Below are positions 8,252 to 16,455 of a DNA stretch of 64,000 nt, one piece after another (the first letter of the stretch is position 1; every line of letters begins with the position of its first letter). The stretch comes from Syntrophobacteraceae bacterium. Its GTDB lineage: Bacteria > Desulfobacterota > Syntrophobacteria > Syntrophobacterales > Syntrophobacteraceae. Location: contig JALOOX010000001.1 of assembly GCA_025454175.1 (NCBI GenBank), positions 162,377-226,376 on the forward strand, written 5' to 3'. Made by a program: the position numbers and the translations under genes. Under the pieces are notes generated by a model that was not told the DNA's origin, made no database searches, and worked only from the letters and a program-made list of their open reading frames with translations.

Positions 8252-8410
8252 CCATCGCCCGCCCCTGAATCAGCCATGGCGGGCACACCGTTCTTGTGCC
8301 GGCCGCACCCCCGGTGATATGTATGCGTTAACATGTGCGCGTTACATCGCTGGAGCCGCTCATTTTCACGGCTCGGCCGGACACTGTGGAGTGATCATTG
8401 CGCGGGGTGA

Positions 8411-10378
8411 ATGATGTCGCCAAGAAAGCCCAAAACCCAGGGGGAGCCGCCGGTTCGGCAGACCATCGACTACGCGGCCCTGCTCAACGCAGCCCAGCTC
8501 AAGGCCGTCATGCACCGCGACGGCCCGCATCTCGTCATCGCCGGTGCCGGGACCGGGAAGACGCGCACGCTGGTGTACCGGCTGGCCTACCTGGTCGAGC
8601 ACGGCATTCCGCCGCACTCCATCCTGCTGCTCACCTTCACCCGCAAGTCCGCCCAGGAGATGATGCACCGGGCGAGCGAGATCCTGGATGAACGCTGCGG
8701 CAACGTCTTCGGAGGCACGTTCCACTCCTTCGGGAACATGATCCTGAGACGCCACGGGAGACTTCTTGGCTACTCGCCGAGCTTCACCATCCTGGACCGG
8801 CCCGATGCCGAGGAGATCCTCGGCCTGCTGCGAACGGAGCTGGGCTACCACCGGCTGAAGACCCAGTTTCCCCGCAAAGAGGCCCTCATGACCATCGTGT
8901 CGCGCTCGGTGAACACCGGCAGGCCCATCCCGCAAATCATCAAGGGGGAATACCCGCAGTTCGTCCCCGAAACCGACGGGATTTTCAAGGTTTCGGAGGA
9001 ATACGGCCGCTACAAGCTCGACCGGTCCCTCATGGACTACGACGACCTTCTGGTGAACCTCAAACGGCTCCTGGATGAGCAGGAGCTGCTGCGGGCACGG
9101 CTTTCGGAAACCTACCGGTACATCATGGTGGACGAGTACCAGGACACGAACCGGATCCAGGCCGAAATCGTCCGGCTCCTGGCCTCCGACCACGGCAACG
9201 TCATGGTGGTGGGAGACGACTCCCAGAGCATTTACAGCTTCCGAGGCGCGGACTTCAGAAATATCATGGATTTCCCCAAGCTCTTCCCCGGATGCGCCGT
9301 CACGACCCTTGAGCAGAATTACCGGAGCGGCCAGGCCATCCTGTCCCTCACCAACGCCATCATTGCCCAGGCCCGTGAGAAGTACAGCAAGCACCTCTTC
9401 TCCGACATAGCAGCCGGCGAAAAGCCCTTCTACTTCCGACCCAAGAGCGAGCACCACCAGGCCCGGTTCGTCTGCCGCGAGATCATGGGCATGATGAAAA
9501 AGGGGGTCCGCCTCGGGGACATCGCCGTGCTGTTCCGGTCGGGCTGGCACTCCAATGCCCTCGAAGTCGAGCTCTCGGCCCACGGCATTCCCTTCGTGAA
9601 GCACGGAGGCATCAAGTTCGTGGAGGCGGCCCACATCAAGGACGTGCTGGCCCTGCTCCGCATCGCCATGAATCCCATGGACTCGGTGGCGTGGCACCGG
9701 GTGCTGAAGCTTGCGAGCGGCATCGGCGGGGTCACGGCGGCAAAGATCGTCAAGATGGCGGTGGACGAGGGGCTGGGCTACAACGCCCTCATCGCGAAGG
9801 AAGTCTCCAAGAAGAAGTACGCAGGAGACCTGCGCGGACTTTACGATCTCGTGGCCGACATCAGGGCCGACCCGTCGGACGTTGCGGGGCTTGTGGGGAA
9901 GGTGCTCGAATTCTACAAGCCCTATTTTCGGGACCAGTTCGAGGATTACAGGGACCGCGCCAACGACCTGGTCTCGCTCCTCCACATCGCCGAGCGCTAC
10001 ACGAGCCTGGAGAAGCTCCTGTCCGACCTGACCCTCGAATCGCCCGAGAAGAGCGGCCTGGACGAGAGCGCCGACGGTCTGCGGGACAAGCGGCTGGTCC
10101 TTTCCACCATCCACTCCGCCAAGGGGCTGGAGTGGGACACGGTCTTCCTCATTCACCTGGTGGACGGCTGTCTGCCGTCCTCGTACTCCATGGTCCGAGA
10201 GGACAACATCGAGGAGGAGCGTCGCCTCTTCTACGTGGCCGCCACCCGGGCCAAGCGGAACCTCTACCTGGTGGCCCCGATCCTCCAGAGCAACAACTTT
10301 TACAGCTCATTTGGAGGCCCGTCCCGCTTCCTTTTCGAAATCAAGGATCTCGGGAAGCTCACCTGCCGCGTGACCTAA
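8411..10378 (+). CDS. UvrD/Rep/PcrA-family superfamily 1 DNA helicase
   Basis: A 655-residue SF1A helicase. Visible motifs in order: N-terminal LNAAQLKAVMH (Q-motif region), Walker A AGAGTGKTRTLVYR (~residue 45), motif Ia LLTFTRKSAQEM, Walker B VDEYQDTN, motif III VVGDDSQSIYSFRGA, motif IV LEQNYRSGQAIL, motif V STIHSAKGLEWDTVFLIH, and motif VI RRLFYVAATRAKRNLYL. It should unwind duplex DNA 3'-5' during repair or replication restart. It is shorter than UvrD/PcrA (about 720-760 residues) because it lacks the C-terminal tail, closer to Rep in size. The start is one of two adjacent ATGs at 8411/8414. Its stop overlaps that of the convergent flavoprotein gene by 3-4 bp. Confidence 0.9.
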   Translation: MMSPRKPKTQGEPPVRQTIDYAALLNAAQLKAVMHRDGPHLVIAGAGTGKTRTLVYRLAYLVEHGIPPHSILLLTFTRKSAQEMMHRASEILDERCGNVFGGTFHSFGNMILRRHGRLLGYSPSFTILDRPDAEEILGLLRTELGYHRLKTQFPRKEALMTIVSRSVNTGRPIPQIIKGEYPQFVPETDGIFKVSEEYGRYKLDRSLMDYDDLLVNLKRLLDEQELLRARLSETYRYIMVDEYQDTNRIQAEIVRLLASDHGNVMVVGDDSQSIYSFRGADFRNIMDFPKLFPGCAVTTLEQNYRSGQAILSLTNAIIAQAREKYSKHLFSDIAAGEKPFYFRPKSEHHQARFVCREIMGMMKKGVRLGDIAVLFRSGWHSNALEVELSAHGIPFVKHGGIKFVEAAHIKDVLALLRIAMNPMDSVAWHRVLKLASGIGGVTAAKIVKMAVDEGLGYNALIAKEVSKKKYAGDLRGLYDLVADIRADPSDVAGLVGKVLEFYKPYFRDQFEDYRDRANDLVSLLHIAERYTSLEKLLSDLTLESPEKSGLDESADGLRDKRLVLSTIHSAKGLEWDTVFLIHLVDGCLPSSYSMVREDNIEEERRLFYVAATRAKRNLYLVAPILQSNNFYSSFGGPSRFLFEIKDLGKLTCRVT

Positions 10379-12051
10379 TCCCTCCGGAGCGCCTTCCCCA
10401 GAGCGTAGAGCTTGTAGCCTCCGCTCAGGCTCCTGACCTTGAAGCCAAGCTGCGCCAGCGCCCTGGCGGCATAGTACGATCTCTGGCCGACGAAGCAGTA
10501 GGCCCAGATCTCCCGGTCCCGCGGCAGGTCCGCCATCCTGGCGCGCAGATCGCCCAGTGGAATGTTCACGGCGCCCTCGATCCGTCCGATTTTGAGCTCG
10601 GCGGGCTCGCGCACGTCCACGAAAAGACCGTCGCCGCCTTCGAGGTCCTCCCAGTGAAAGATGTGGGCGTCCCCGCGCACCACGTTGGCCGCGATCATCC
10701 CGGCCATGTTGACGGGATCCTTCGCCGACCCGAACTGGGGCGCGTAGCAGAGCTCGGCCTCCTCGAGGTCGAAGACCGTCCCACCCTTCTGGATGGCCAT
10801 GGAAATCACGTCGATGCGCTTCTCGACCCCGTGCTTTCCGATGGCCTGGGCCCCGATGATCCTGCCGTCGACCTTTGAAAAGATCAGCTTGAGGGTGATG
10901 GGGGCGGCCCCAGGGTAGTAGCCGGCATGATGCCCCGGGTGCAGGTAGACCTTTTCCAATTGCGGCGGCCCGTCCCAGAGGCCCAGCCGCCTGAGGGTCT
11001 TCTCGCTGGGTCCCGTGGAGGCCACGGCGAGGTTGAAGACGCCGACGACGGCCGTGCCCTGCACGCCCCGGAACCGGGCGTCCCGGCCCATGATCACATC
11101 GGCCGCGACGCGGCCCTGTCGATTGGCGGGCCCGGCCAGGGGCAGCAGCGTCCACATCCCGGTCACGGCGTCACGCACCTGGACGGCATCCCCCACGGCC
11201 CAGATGTTCGGGTCGCTGGTTCGCATGCGTTCGTCCACCAGGATGCCTCCCAGATCGCCCACCTCGAGCCCGGCCTCCTTCGCCAGCCCGGTCTCGGGGC
11301 GGATCCCCACGGCCATTATGCCGAGATCCGCTACTTCAACGTCCCCCGAGGAAAGCTTCACGGCGAGCCTGCCGCCGCCCCCCTCCTCGAAGCCCGCCAG
11401 GGCGTCGTTGAGGCGCAGCCTCACGTGATGGCGGGCCAGCTCGTCATGAATTCCCACGGCGATCTCCGGGTCCAGAACGGGCATCACGTGGGGCTGCATC
11501 TCGACGATGGTGACCTGGAGCCCCAGCTTCACGAGGTTCTCGGCCATCTCGAGCCCGATGAATCCGCCCCCGACGATGACCGCGCTCCGCGCATCCCTAG
11601 CCGCCATCCACTCCATGATGCGGCGGGTATCGGGAATGGTCCTCAGGGTGAAGACCCCCGGCAGATCCACACCCGGAACCGGTGGCTTGACCGGCTGGGC
11701 CCCCGGCGAGAGCACCAGGCAGTCGTAGCCCTCGAGGCGGACCTCCCCCGTCGCCAGGTCCTTCACCTCCAGCGTTCGAGCCGCGCGGTCGATTCGCGTG
11801 ACCTCGGTGTTGAGGCGAACCCGGATGTTGAACCGTTTCTCGAAGAGCTCGGGGGTGGCCACGAGGAGGCTCTCCTCGCGCTTGATCACCTGGCCCACGT
11901 GATACGGCAGACCGCAGTTCGCAAACGAAACGTAAGGTCCACGCTCAAAAAGGACGATTTCAGCCTCCTCGGAGAGCCTTCGAGCCCGGGCCGCGCAGGA
12001 CGCCCCTCCCGCCACTCCGCCGACGATCAGCAACCGCTTTCCATTCATCAT
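10375..12051 (-). CDS. CoA-disulfide reductase with C-terminal rhodanese domain (CoADR-RHD)
   Basis: A 558-residue flavoprotein. N-terminal FAD site GGVAGGASCAARAR, redox-active Cys46 in SFANCGLPYH (the single cysteine used by CoA-disulfide reductases and NADH oxidases), NAD(P)H Rossmann site VIVGGGFIGLEMAENL, FAD site IWAVGDAVQV, dimerisation domain with HPGHHAGYYPGA, then a rhodanese domain from ~470 (FVDVREPAELKIGRIEGA) with active-site loop YCFVGQRS. Such fusions reduce CoA-disulfide, persulfides or polysulfides with NAD(P)H; in sulfur-reducing or syntrophic anaerobes they serve sulfur metabolism or thiol redox balance. Start ATG 12051 chosen for its GAGGAG site; the upstream frame adds no family residues. 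Confidence 0.85.
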   Translation of the reverse strand: MMNGKRLLIVGGVAGGASCAARARRLSEEAEIVLFERGPYVSFANCGLPYHVGQVIKREESLLVATPELFEKRFNIRVRLNTEVTRIDRAARTLEVKDLATGEVRLEGYDCLVLSPGAQPVKPPVPGVDLPGVFTLRTIPDTRRIMEWMAARDARSAVIVGGGFIGLEMAENLVKLGLQVTIVEMQPHVMPVLDPEIAVGIHDELARHHVRLRLNDALAGFEEGGGGRLAVKLSSGDVEVADLGIMAVGIRPETGLAKEAGLEVGDLGGILVDERMRTSDPNIWAVGDAVQVRDAVTGMWTLLPLAGPANRQGRVAADVIMGRDARFRGVQGTAVVGVFNLAVASTGPSEKTLRRLGLWDGPPQLEKVYLHPGHHAGYYPGAAPITLKLIFSKVDGRIIGAQAIGKHGVEKRIDVISMAIQKGGTVFDLEEAELCYAPQFGSAKDPVNMAGMIAANVVRGDAHIFHWEDLEGGDGLFVDVREPAELKIGRIEGAVNIPLGDLRARMADLPRDREIWAYCFVGQRSYYAARALAQLGFKVRSLSGGYKLYALGKALRRD

Positions 12052-12215
12052 TCCACACTCCTCATGCATGACCCAGCAGAAGTAGACTCGACCATGCACT
12101 CGACATCATGCGATGGAAAAAATCCACAAAAAAAGCGAAAGTCGCACCAGGTGTTCTCAAAATCCCTCACATCCGTTGAGGATGAAAAAGGTCCAGCTCC
12201 GAACCGCTCACAGTA

Positions 12216-12321
12216 TATATCGCAGACGGCTGAAAACTGGACTTTCTGTCATTTCGACCGAAGGGAGAAATCTAAAGAGATCCCTCACATGCGTTCGGGA
12301 TGACAAAAAGCCAAATTCAAG
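12216..12321 (-). repeat. 106-bp dispersed repeat with 59-bp imperfect palindrome, copy 2
   Basis: Inverted copy of 5129-5234 with only a few substitutions. The palindromic core is 12247-12305 (TGTCATTTCGACCGAAGGG to GCGTTCGGGATGACA). It occupies the 398-bp gap between the CoADR gene start and the small exported Cys protein. No other feature was recognised in that gap. Confidence 0.85.
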
Positions 12322-12449
12322 CCGGCGCAAGATTGAGTGATCAAATATCAAACCTGTTGACAAGTGATGCTCCATGAAAATATACAGGCCGAAATTCAAT
12401 GGTGCACCTTCCGCAATGGACAACCCCAACCAGAAAAGGAGAGTCTGCA

Positions 12450-12812
12450 ATGAAAAGGACACTGTTGGCACTCATGGCGGTATTGCTGTTGGTCTCCATC
12501 TCTTTGGCGGCAGCCCCCAAGGGCGAAGAAGTAGCCATTACCGGCAAGATGACCTGCACCTTCTGCAACCTGCCGGCTCCGGCGAACGGAGCCAAGGAAT
12601 GTTGTCAGAATTGCATCAAGGCCGGCGACCCCCCCCTCCTTGAGGATGCCCAGGGCAATCTCTACATCCTCCTGACCGGTGAACATGAAGTACCCCTGAT
12701 GACGCCCGAGAGAATGGACCTCTTGAGCGAGAAGGTCACGGTCAAAGGCTTGCTGGCCAGGCGTGGGGGGGTTCAAGCCATCTATGTGAAGGAAATGATG
12801 AAGGCGAAATGA
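12450..12812 (+). CDS. Small exported cysteine-rich protein
   Basis: A 120-residue protein with a clear signal peptide (MKRTLLALMAVLLLVSISLAA) and mature domain of about 98 residues. The first part carries cysteines suited to metal or haem-independent redox chemistry: MTCTFCNLPA, then KECCQNCIKAGDPP, i.e. CxxC followed by CCxxC. The remainder is a compact beta-rich segment with LYILLTGEHEVPLMTPE and EKVTVKGLLARRGGVQAIYV, resembling a small OB-like fold that appears in other deltaproteobacterial exported proteins. ATG 12450 has an AAAGGAGAG site. It stands alone between repeat copies. Function is unknown; metal binding in the periplasm is a guess from the cysteines. Confidence 0.7.
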   Translation: MKRTLLALMAVLLLVSISLAAAPKGEEVAITGKMTCTFCNLPAPANGAKECCQNCIKAGDPPLLEDAQGNLYILLTGEHEVPLMTPERMDLLSEKVTVKGLLARRGGVQAIYVKEMMKAK

Positions 12813-12841
12813 TGAGAGCATGGCCGTCGATTGCGGCTGTT

Positions 12842-13033
12842 TTAACCCTACAACGCTACTTCAGCCTATTCTGTCATTTCGACCGAAGGGAGAAATCTCG
12901 AGATCCCTCGCATTCGCTCGGGATGACACAGCTGAGATCGAGATCTTGCGTTGTAGAAGGGAGAAATCTCGAGATCCCTCGCATTCGCTCGGGATGACAC
13001 AGCTGAGATCGAGATCTTGCGTTGTAGGGTTAA
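12842..13033 (+). repeat. MITE-like repeat unit with 14-bp terminal inverted repeats and an internal 71-bp tandem duplication
   Basis: The ends are exact inverted repeats: TTAACCCTACAACG (12842-12855) and its complement at 13020-13033. Inside, 12872-12928 is a 57-bp imperfect palindrome related to the repeats at 5145 and 12247 (TGTCATTTCGACCGAAGGG to CGCTCGGGATGACA). The block 12886-12956 is repeated exactly at 12957-13027 (71 bp each). Short ORFs here are artefacts of the repeat. The structure suggests a small non-autonomous element; no transposase is encoded nearby. Confidence 0.75.
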
Positions 13034-13119
13034 GAAGTGGCGTTTCCGTAAACACACTGGCGGCCGGCTCCCAATCAATCGTCATTGATAACGACCAAGG
13101 AAAACAAGTTGCGCTCTCG

Positions 13120-13539
13120 ATGAGAAAACATGCAATATATCTTCTCATTTTGCTTCTATCCTTGACATCTTCAAGCTGTCTCATACATTCAGCCGATGTT
13201 AACAAAATAGCAGACGAGATCTACAACACACAACCCCCAGGTGATCCTCTGCCACCGAACCCTTTCAGATCAGACGGTTGTTCATGCTGGCCTGATGGTG
13301 ACTGGGTGGAATGTTGTGTGGAGCACGATCTGCCGTACTGGAAGGGCGGCACGCGGGAAGCAAGAAAGGATGCCGATTTACGGTTGAGGGAATGCGTTTC
13401 CGAGAAAGGTCATCCAATAATTGGCGCAGTCATGTTCCTTGGCGTTCGCCTGGGTGGTGTCTGGTGGCTCCCAACGCCTTTTCGCTGGGGTTTTGGCTGG
13501 GATTATCCCGAATCCGGGCCTCCGGGAATCCCATACTGA
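13120..13539 (+). CDS. Lipoprotein with phospholipase-A2-like CCxxHD motif
   Basis: A 139-residue protein with a lipoprotein signal (MRKHAIYLLILLLSLTSSSC, modified Cys20). The mature part contains DGCSCWPDGDW then ECCVEHDLPYWKGG and RKDADLRLRECV: a Cys-Cys-x-x-His-Asp catalytic-type motif followed by an R-x-x-AD-x-x-L-x-x-C helix, the layout seen in the phospholipase A2-like superfamily. His69-Asp70 would be the catalytic pair, with Asp86 as the distal partner. The C-terminal part is Trp/Pro-rich (GVWWLPTPFRWGFGWDYP). Codon use is more A/T-rich than neighbours, suggesting transfer. Start at ATG 13120 because it gives the signal peptide. Lipase activity is an inference from motif only. Confidence 0.65.
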   Translation: MRKHAIYLLILLLSLTSSSCLIHSADVNKIADEIYNTQPPGDPLPPNPFRSDGCSCWPDGDWVECCVEHDLPYWKGGTREARKDADLRLRECVSEKGHPIIGAVMFLGVRLGGVWWLPTPFRWGFGWDYPESGPPGIPY

Positions 13540-13720
13540 GATGTGAAGAGCGGAAGACTGAGCGTGGGATCGATTCAGGGATTCAGGCGCCGGTCTAATG
13601 CTAGGCTCGGATTTGCCGACTTGCAGACCGGCATCCTCACCCCCAACGCCACCTCAAGCGGCAGAGCGTCCCACTCTCCGCTTAGTGATGTCAGCACGAA
13701 AGGTACGCAAGGAGGTGGGC

Positions 13721-13760
13721 AAAATGAAAAAGGGGTCAACCCTTGTCAGGCTAACCCCTT
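13721..13760 (-). terminator. Rho-independent terminator of tRNA-Glu
   Basis: On the minus strand, 8 nt past the tRNA-Glu CCA, AAGGGGT (13760-13754) pairs with ACCCCTT (13736-13730) around a GC-containing loop, followed by a T-rich run TTTTTCATTTT (13731-13721). Confidence 0.7.
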
Positions 13761-13768
13761 GAATTTGC

Positions 13769-13846
13769 TGGCGTCCCCAACCGGATTTGAACCGGTGTTG
13801 CCGGCGTGAAAGGCCGGTGTCCTGGACCGGGCTAGACGATGGGGAC
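13769..13846 (-). tRNA. tRNA-Glu (UUC)
   Basis: A full cloverleaf on the minus strand. The acceptor GTCCCCA pairs with TGGGGAC, the anticodon stem-loop is CCGGC-CTTTCAC-GCCGG with anticodon TTC at 13810-13808, the T-arm contains GGTTCAAATCC, and the 3' CCA is encoded. The D-arm begins TCGTCTAGCCCGG, as is usual for bacterial tRNA-Glu. Confidence 0.95.
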
Positions 13847-13860
13847 GCAAAGTAAGCTGG

Positions 13861-13889
13861 CTTTTAACGAACGACCCGTGTATTGTCAA
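13861..13889 (-). promoter_or_regulatory. Promoter for tRNA-Glu
   Basis: Minus strand: -35 box TTGACA (13889-13884), 17-nt spacer, -10 box TAAAAG (13866-13861). Start of transcription would fall about 8-10 nt before the tRNA 5' end. The -35 box lies only 10 bp downstream of the tRNA-Lys relic. Confidence 0.65.
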
Positions 13890-13898
13890 GAACATTGT

Positions 13899-13945
13899 TG
13901 GTGGGCCGTGCGCGACTCTCTGCTTAGAAGGCAGCGAGTCGGCCC
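13899..13945 (-). pseudogene. 47-nt tRNA-Lys relic lacking D and T arms (possible att site)
   Basis: Minus strand, compared with the intact tRNA-Lys at 17579-17654. The relic keeps the 5' acceptor strand GGGCCG, the anticodon stem-loop CTGCCTTCTAAGCAG (one base changed from the Lys loop, so the formal anticodon is TCT), the variable region GAGAGTCGCGC, the 3' acceptor ACGGCCC and encoded CCA. The D-arm is mostly missing and a 13-nt deletion between two GCGCGAC repeats removed the T-arm. The 3' half is the kind of tRNA fragment left at the far end of an element integrated in a tRNA gene. Confidence 0.7.
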
Positions 13946-14788
13946 GGAAGATGGCTTCGCTTGCTATATTCAGCGCCGACTTGATTCCATGGAATGACAT
14001 GGAATCACTTGTGTTTGAGTCAAAACCACACACCAGGCACCAACAACTTTTCGCCCCAGGCGAAATTTTCGGCTCGCATGCATGGATCCGATTTCGAATG
14101 TGGCACTTCGTCTGTGCGGTGTGCCCGGATCAACCACCAGTGCATAGGAGGTTTTTAGTCGCGCGCCGAGCGTATTTTTGCCCCACCCAAGCGGTCGAGA
14201 AAAGCAGCGGTTTTGGGAAAAGATAAAAGGAGTGCAGCAGCTGAACCCGAAGTCTCCATGCAACTTGTTGTCATCATAGTGAAACACAGGCGAGTGTTTG
14301 GGGATGATCGACATCTGATACACAGCCATCGAACCTACCCCCCGCGCAGCCCATTTCGAACCAAGTCCTCTATATGTCAGACGGGCGCAAGAGGATTCTA
14401 ACCGGTTGGTTTTGCCACGTGCCGCTACGCCGAGGTCTACTGCGTCCCGAGCTCGGGCACCCCCAGGGATGATGCTGTGACCGCTAATTGCTGCAGTTCA
14501 GCGTGCCCAGATCATTTCATGGAATTCGAAGAAATCCAAGCATTGGCAAGAATGGCTGATTCTGTTGAATGATCCGATGATTGTGTAGTATTCTCCTTGG
14601 AACATTCGCGCATGTTCGTTGGGAATTATTGGTTATCCGACCCCGAGCAGCTCGAAATCCAGTTGGCAAGTGCAACATTTTCGATCCACAGCGCTTGCTT
14701 GGGGAAGCAAATAGGTGAAACATTGAGAATGGAATGCCTCATGCGAAGGAAGTCGGGGCACAATCTGAAGCGTCGAATACGGCAGAAT
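13946..14788. other. Non-coding left part of the island
   Basis: No credible gene was found. Short frames on both strands lack ribosome sites and family resemblance. Sequence upstream of the cassette (14540-14790) is comparatively A/T-rich and probably holds its promoter, but no clear -35/-10 pair was identified. A longer version of the first cassette gene could start at TTG 14597, ATG 14612 or ATG 14729. Confidence 0.4.
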
Positions 14789-15160
14789 ATGGAGCCCGAT
14801 TATATGCAGGGGCTGGTAGGCATTGTCAAATATGGAGGTAATCCAGAGCACAAGAAGAACCCCGGTGACTTCGGTTTAATGCCACCTTCTCAGCCACGTG
14901 CTGACAAGTCACTATGCGACGTAGTGGGTATCTTCTCGAAGAAAGAAGCAACGAGGCTGCTCAAAGAGGGAGTAAAGAAAGGATTGGTCAGCGAGCAGAT
15001 GCGAAATGGCTTTCCTCAGAACATCTGGGCTGTGACCGAGAATGGGTGCCCTTTGGAGGCTCAGCTGGAGAATGCAGAAGTCGGAATCTATCATGGATAT
15101 CCCATGTATGAGACCGATCCACTCTGCGAAGAAGTGTTAATGAGATGGAAAAGATCGTGA
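14789..15160 (+). CDS. Uncharacterised cassette protein containing YGGNPEHK / NPGDFGL
   Basis: A 123-residue protein of unknown function. The recognisable core begins LVGIVKYGGNPEHKKNPGDF and goes on with a conserved-looking PRADKSLCD, a helix LLKEGVKKGLVSEQ, then GFPQNIWAVTENGCPLEAQL and YHGYPMYETDP. I recall this pattern from uncharacterised proteins found beside ImmA/IrrE-type genes, but cannot name a family. The start at ATG 14789 is uncertain: the frame stays open to TTG 14597, and upstream ATGs exist at 14729 and 14741, but residues before 14789 look non-conserved. Its TGA overlaps the GTG start of the next gene (GTGA), so the two are translationally coupled. Confidence 0.65.
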   Translation: MEPDYMQGLVGIVKYGGNPEHKKNPGDFGLMPPSQPRADKSLCDVVGIFSKKEATRLLKEGVKKGLVSEQMRNGFPQNIWAVTENGCPLEAQLENAEVGIYHGYPMYETDPLCEEVLMRWKRS

Positions 15161-16455
15161 GCCGTTTTTCTATCGATTTTCAGTGGCTGGTCAGAGACTA
15201 TGGTGATGCCCTCGCCCGCGCCACCCTAGCCGAAATCACGATCACTGCCGATGGGTTAACTGTTACTGAGATAGAGGATAGGTCGGCAAAGACGGTCAGA
15301 CCTTGCGTTCGGATCTCAGCCTATGCTCTGGCACAATGGTTCGCGTCAAATTGGTGGAGGCTGCTCTGGGAACCGGCAAGAAACACGTCATCATGGAATA
15401 TGAGCCACAAAGTCGGGGCCGCTGGGGAAGGTTACCTCTGGCCCGATCTTACCTTCACCAGTGACGGAGAATCGGTCCTTATTCAAGGCAGGCCCTCACC
15501 CCCCACATCAGATCAACCTGTTCGCTATCTGAATATGGTCGATGTGTTGGTTCCTATCCTCGATTTTGAAGGCAAGCTCGATTCATTTATCGAAGCAGTC
15601 ATTGGAAGGTTGGCCGATCTGCGCGTAGGCGCCGCCGGGCTTGATGATCTCTGGAGTGAGGTCCGAAGAGAGCGGATTGATCCCGAGTTGAGCGCATGGC
15701 GTAAACTTGAAGCCATACTGGGGTATGATCCCGGTGACGCGCCTGACGATATTATTGAAGCACTCCAAAATGTGGCATCTGAATTTGGAGCAAGTGCCGT
15801 TGAAGAGGTGGCGGCAGAGTCCATGGACAACGCCATTTTCGATATTAAGACACTTTGGGATGAGTCCCGCAGTAAAGCTTTCCAACTCGCCATCCCCAAC
15901 TTCGATATTCTCAAGAAACAGATCAGCGAGATAGAGTCGTCCCTTCTGCCTTGGCAAAGAGCTGCACAGGCGGCACGGATGGCTCGTGATGTTTGGTCCT
16001 TGGAATCTGGCCCGGTCCCAACATCCATTCTTGCTGAAATCCTCTCAATCAGCAAGGAGTCCTTACTCAATGATCTTGAGGTGCAAGGGCCGATGCATGC
16101 AGGTTTTCGCAATGGGCAACCGGATACTTTTGGCGTCTTTCTGAATAAGCCCTTTTCGGTCAGCCGTCGCTTCGCGTTATTACGACTTGTTGGAGACCAC
16201 CTCACAGCTCCACAGGGTGAGCGATTGCTACCGGCTGCTCTTCGTTCGAAAACTCAGCGTCAGAAATTCCAAAGAGCATTCGCGCAGGAATTTCTGTGTC
16301 CCTACACAGATCTGATTGGGTACCTGGGTGCGGCAGATCCCAGCGATGAGGATATAGAAGAAGCCGCTCGGCATTTCGATGTTTCCCCGTTCGTGGTCGA
16401 AACGATATTGGTTAACAAGGGCAGCCGTGATCGTTCATCCCTCTCCTGCGCGTAG
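15157..16455 (+). CDS. ImmA/IrrE-like protein with degenerate metallopeptidase motif
   Basis: A 432-residue soluble protein (436 if it starts at ATG 15145). The N-terminal domain has the stretch LAQWFASNWWRLLWEP and GEGYLWPDLTFTSDGE seen in long ImmA/IrrE-family proteins. The C-terminal part matches the peptidase M78 layout: RRFALLRLVGDHL where HExxH helices read RxFTLAHELGH, then FQRAFAQEFLCPYTDLIGYL (the 'AxxFAAxLLMP' segment), then SDEDIEEAARHFDVSPFVVE, a helix-turn-helix-like tail. The His-Glu and second His are replaced (RLVGD), so peptidase activity is probably lost. GTG 15157 gives a GTGA overlap with the upstream gene. ImmA/IrrE proteins act in phage and mobile-element regulation; the pair may be a defence or toxin-antitoxin-like module. 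Confidence 0.65.
   Translation: MSRFSIDFQWLVRDYGDALARATLAEITITADGLTVTEIEDRSAKTVRPCVRISAYALAQWFASNWWRLLWEPARNTSSWNMSHKVGAAGEGYLWPDLTFTSDGESVLIQGRPSPPTSDQPVRYLNMVDVLVPILDFEGKLDSFIEAVIGRLADLRVGAAGLDDLWSEVRRERIDPELSAWRKLEAILGYDPGDAPDDIIEALQNVASEFGASAVEEVAAESMDNAIFDIKTLWDESRSKAFQLAIPNFDILKKQISEIESSLLPWQRAAQAARMARDVWSLESGPVPTSILAEILSISKESLLNDLEVQGPMHAGFRNGQPDTFGVFLNKPFSVSRRFALLRLVGDHLTAPQGERLLPAALRSKTQRQKFQRAFAQEFLCPYTDLIGYLGAADPSDEDIEEAARHFDVSPFVVETILVNKGSRDRSSLSCA

Noticed and set aside
8366..10156. Long minus-strand open frame opposite the helicase gene
   Set aside because: Shadow of high-G+C third positions; composition rich in Val/Gly/His/Asp with no fold pattern.
12809..13078. Short ORFs on both strands in the repeat block
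   Set aside because: They are produced by the palindromic and tandem repeats and carry no independent coding signal.
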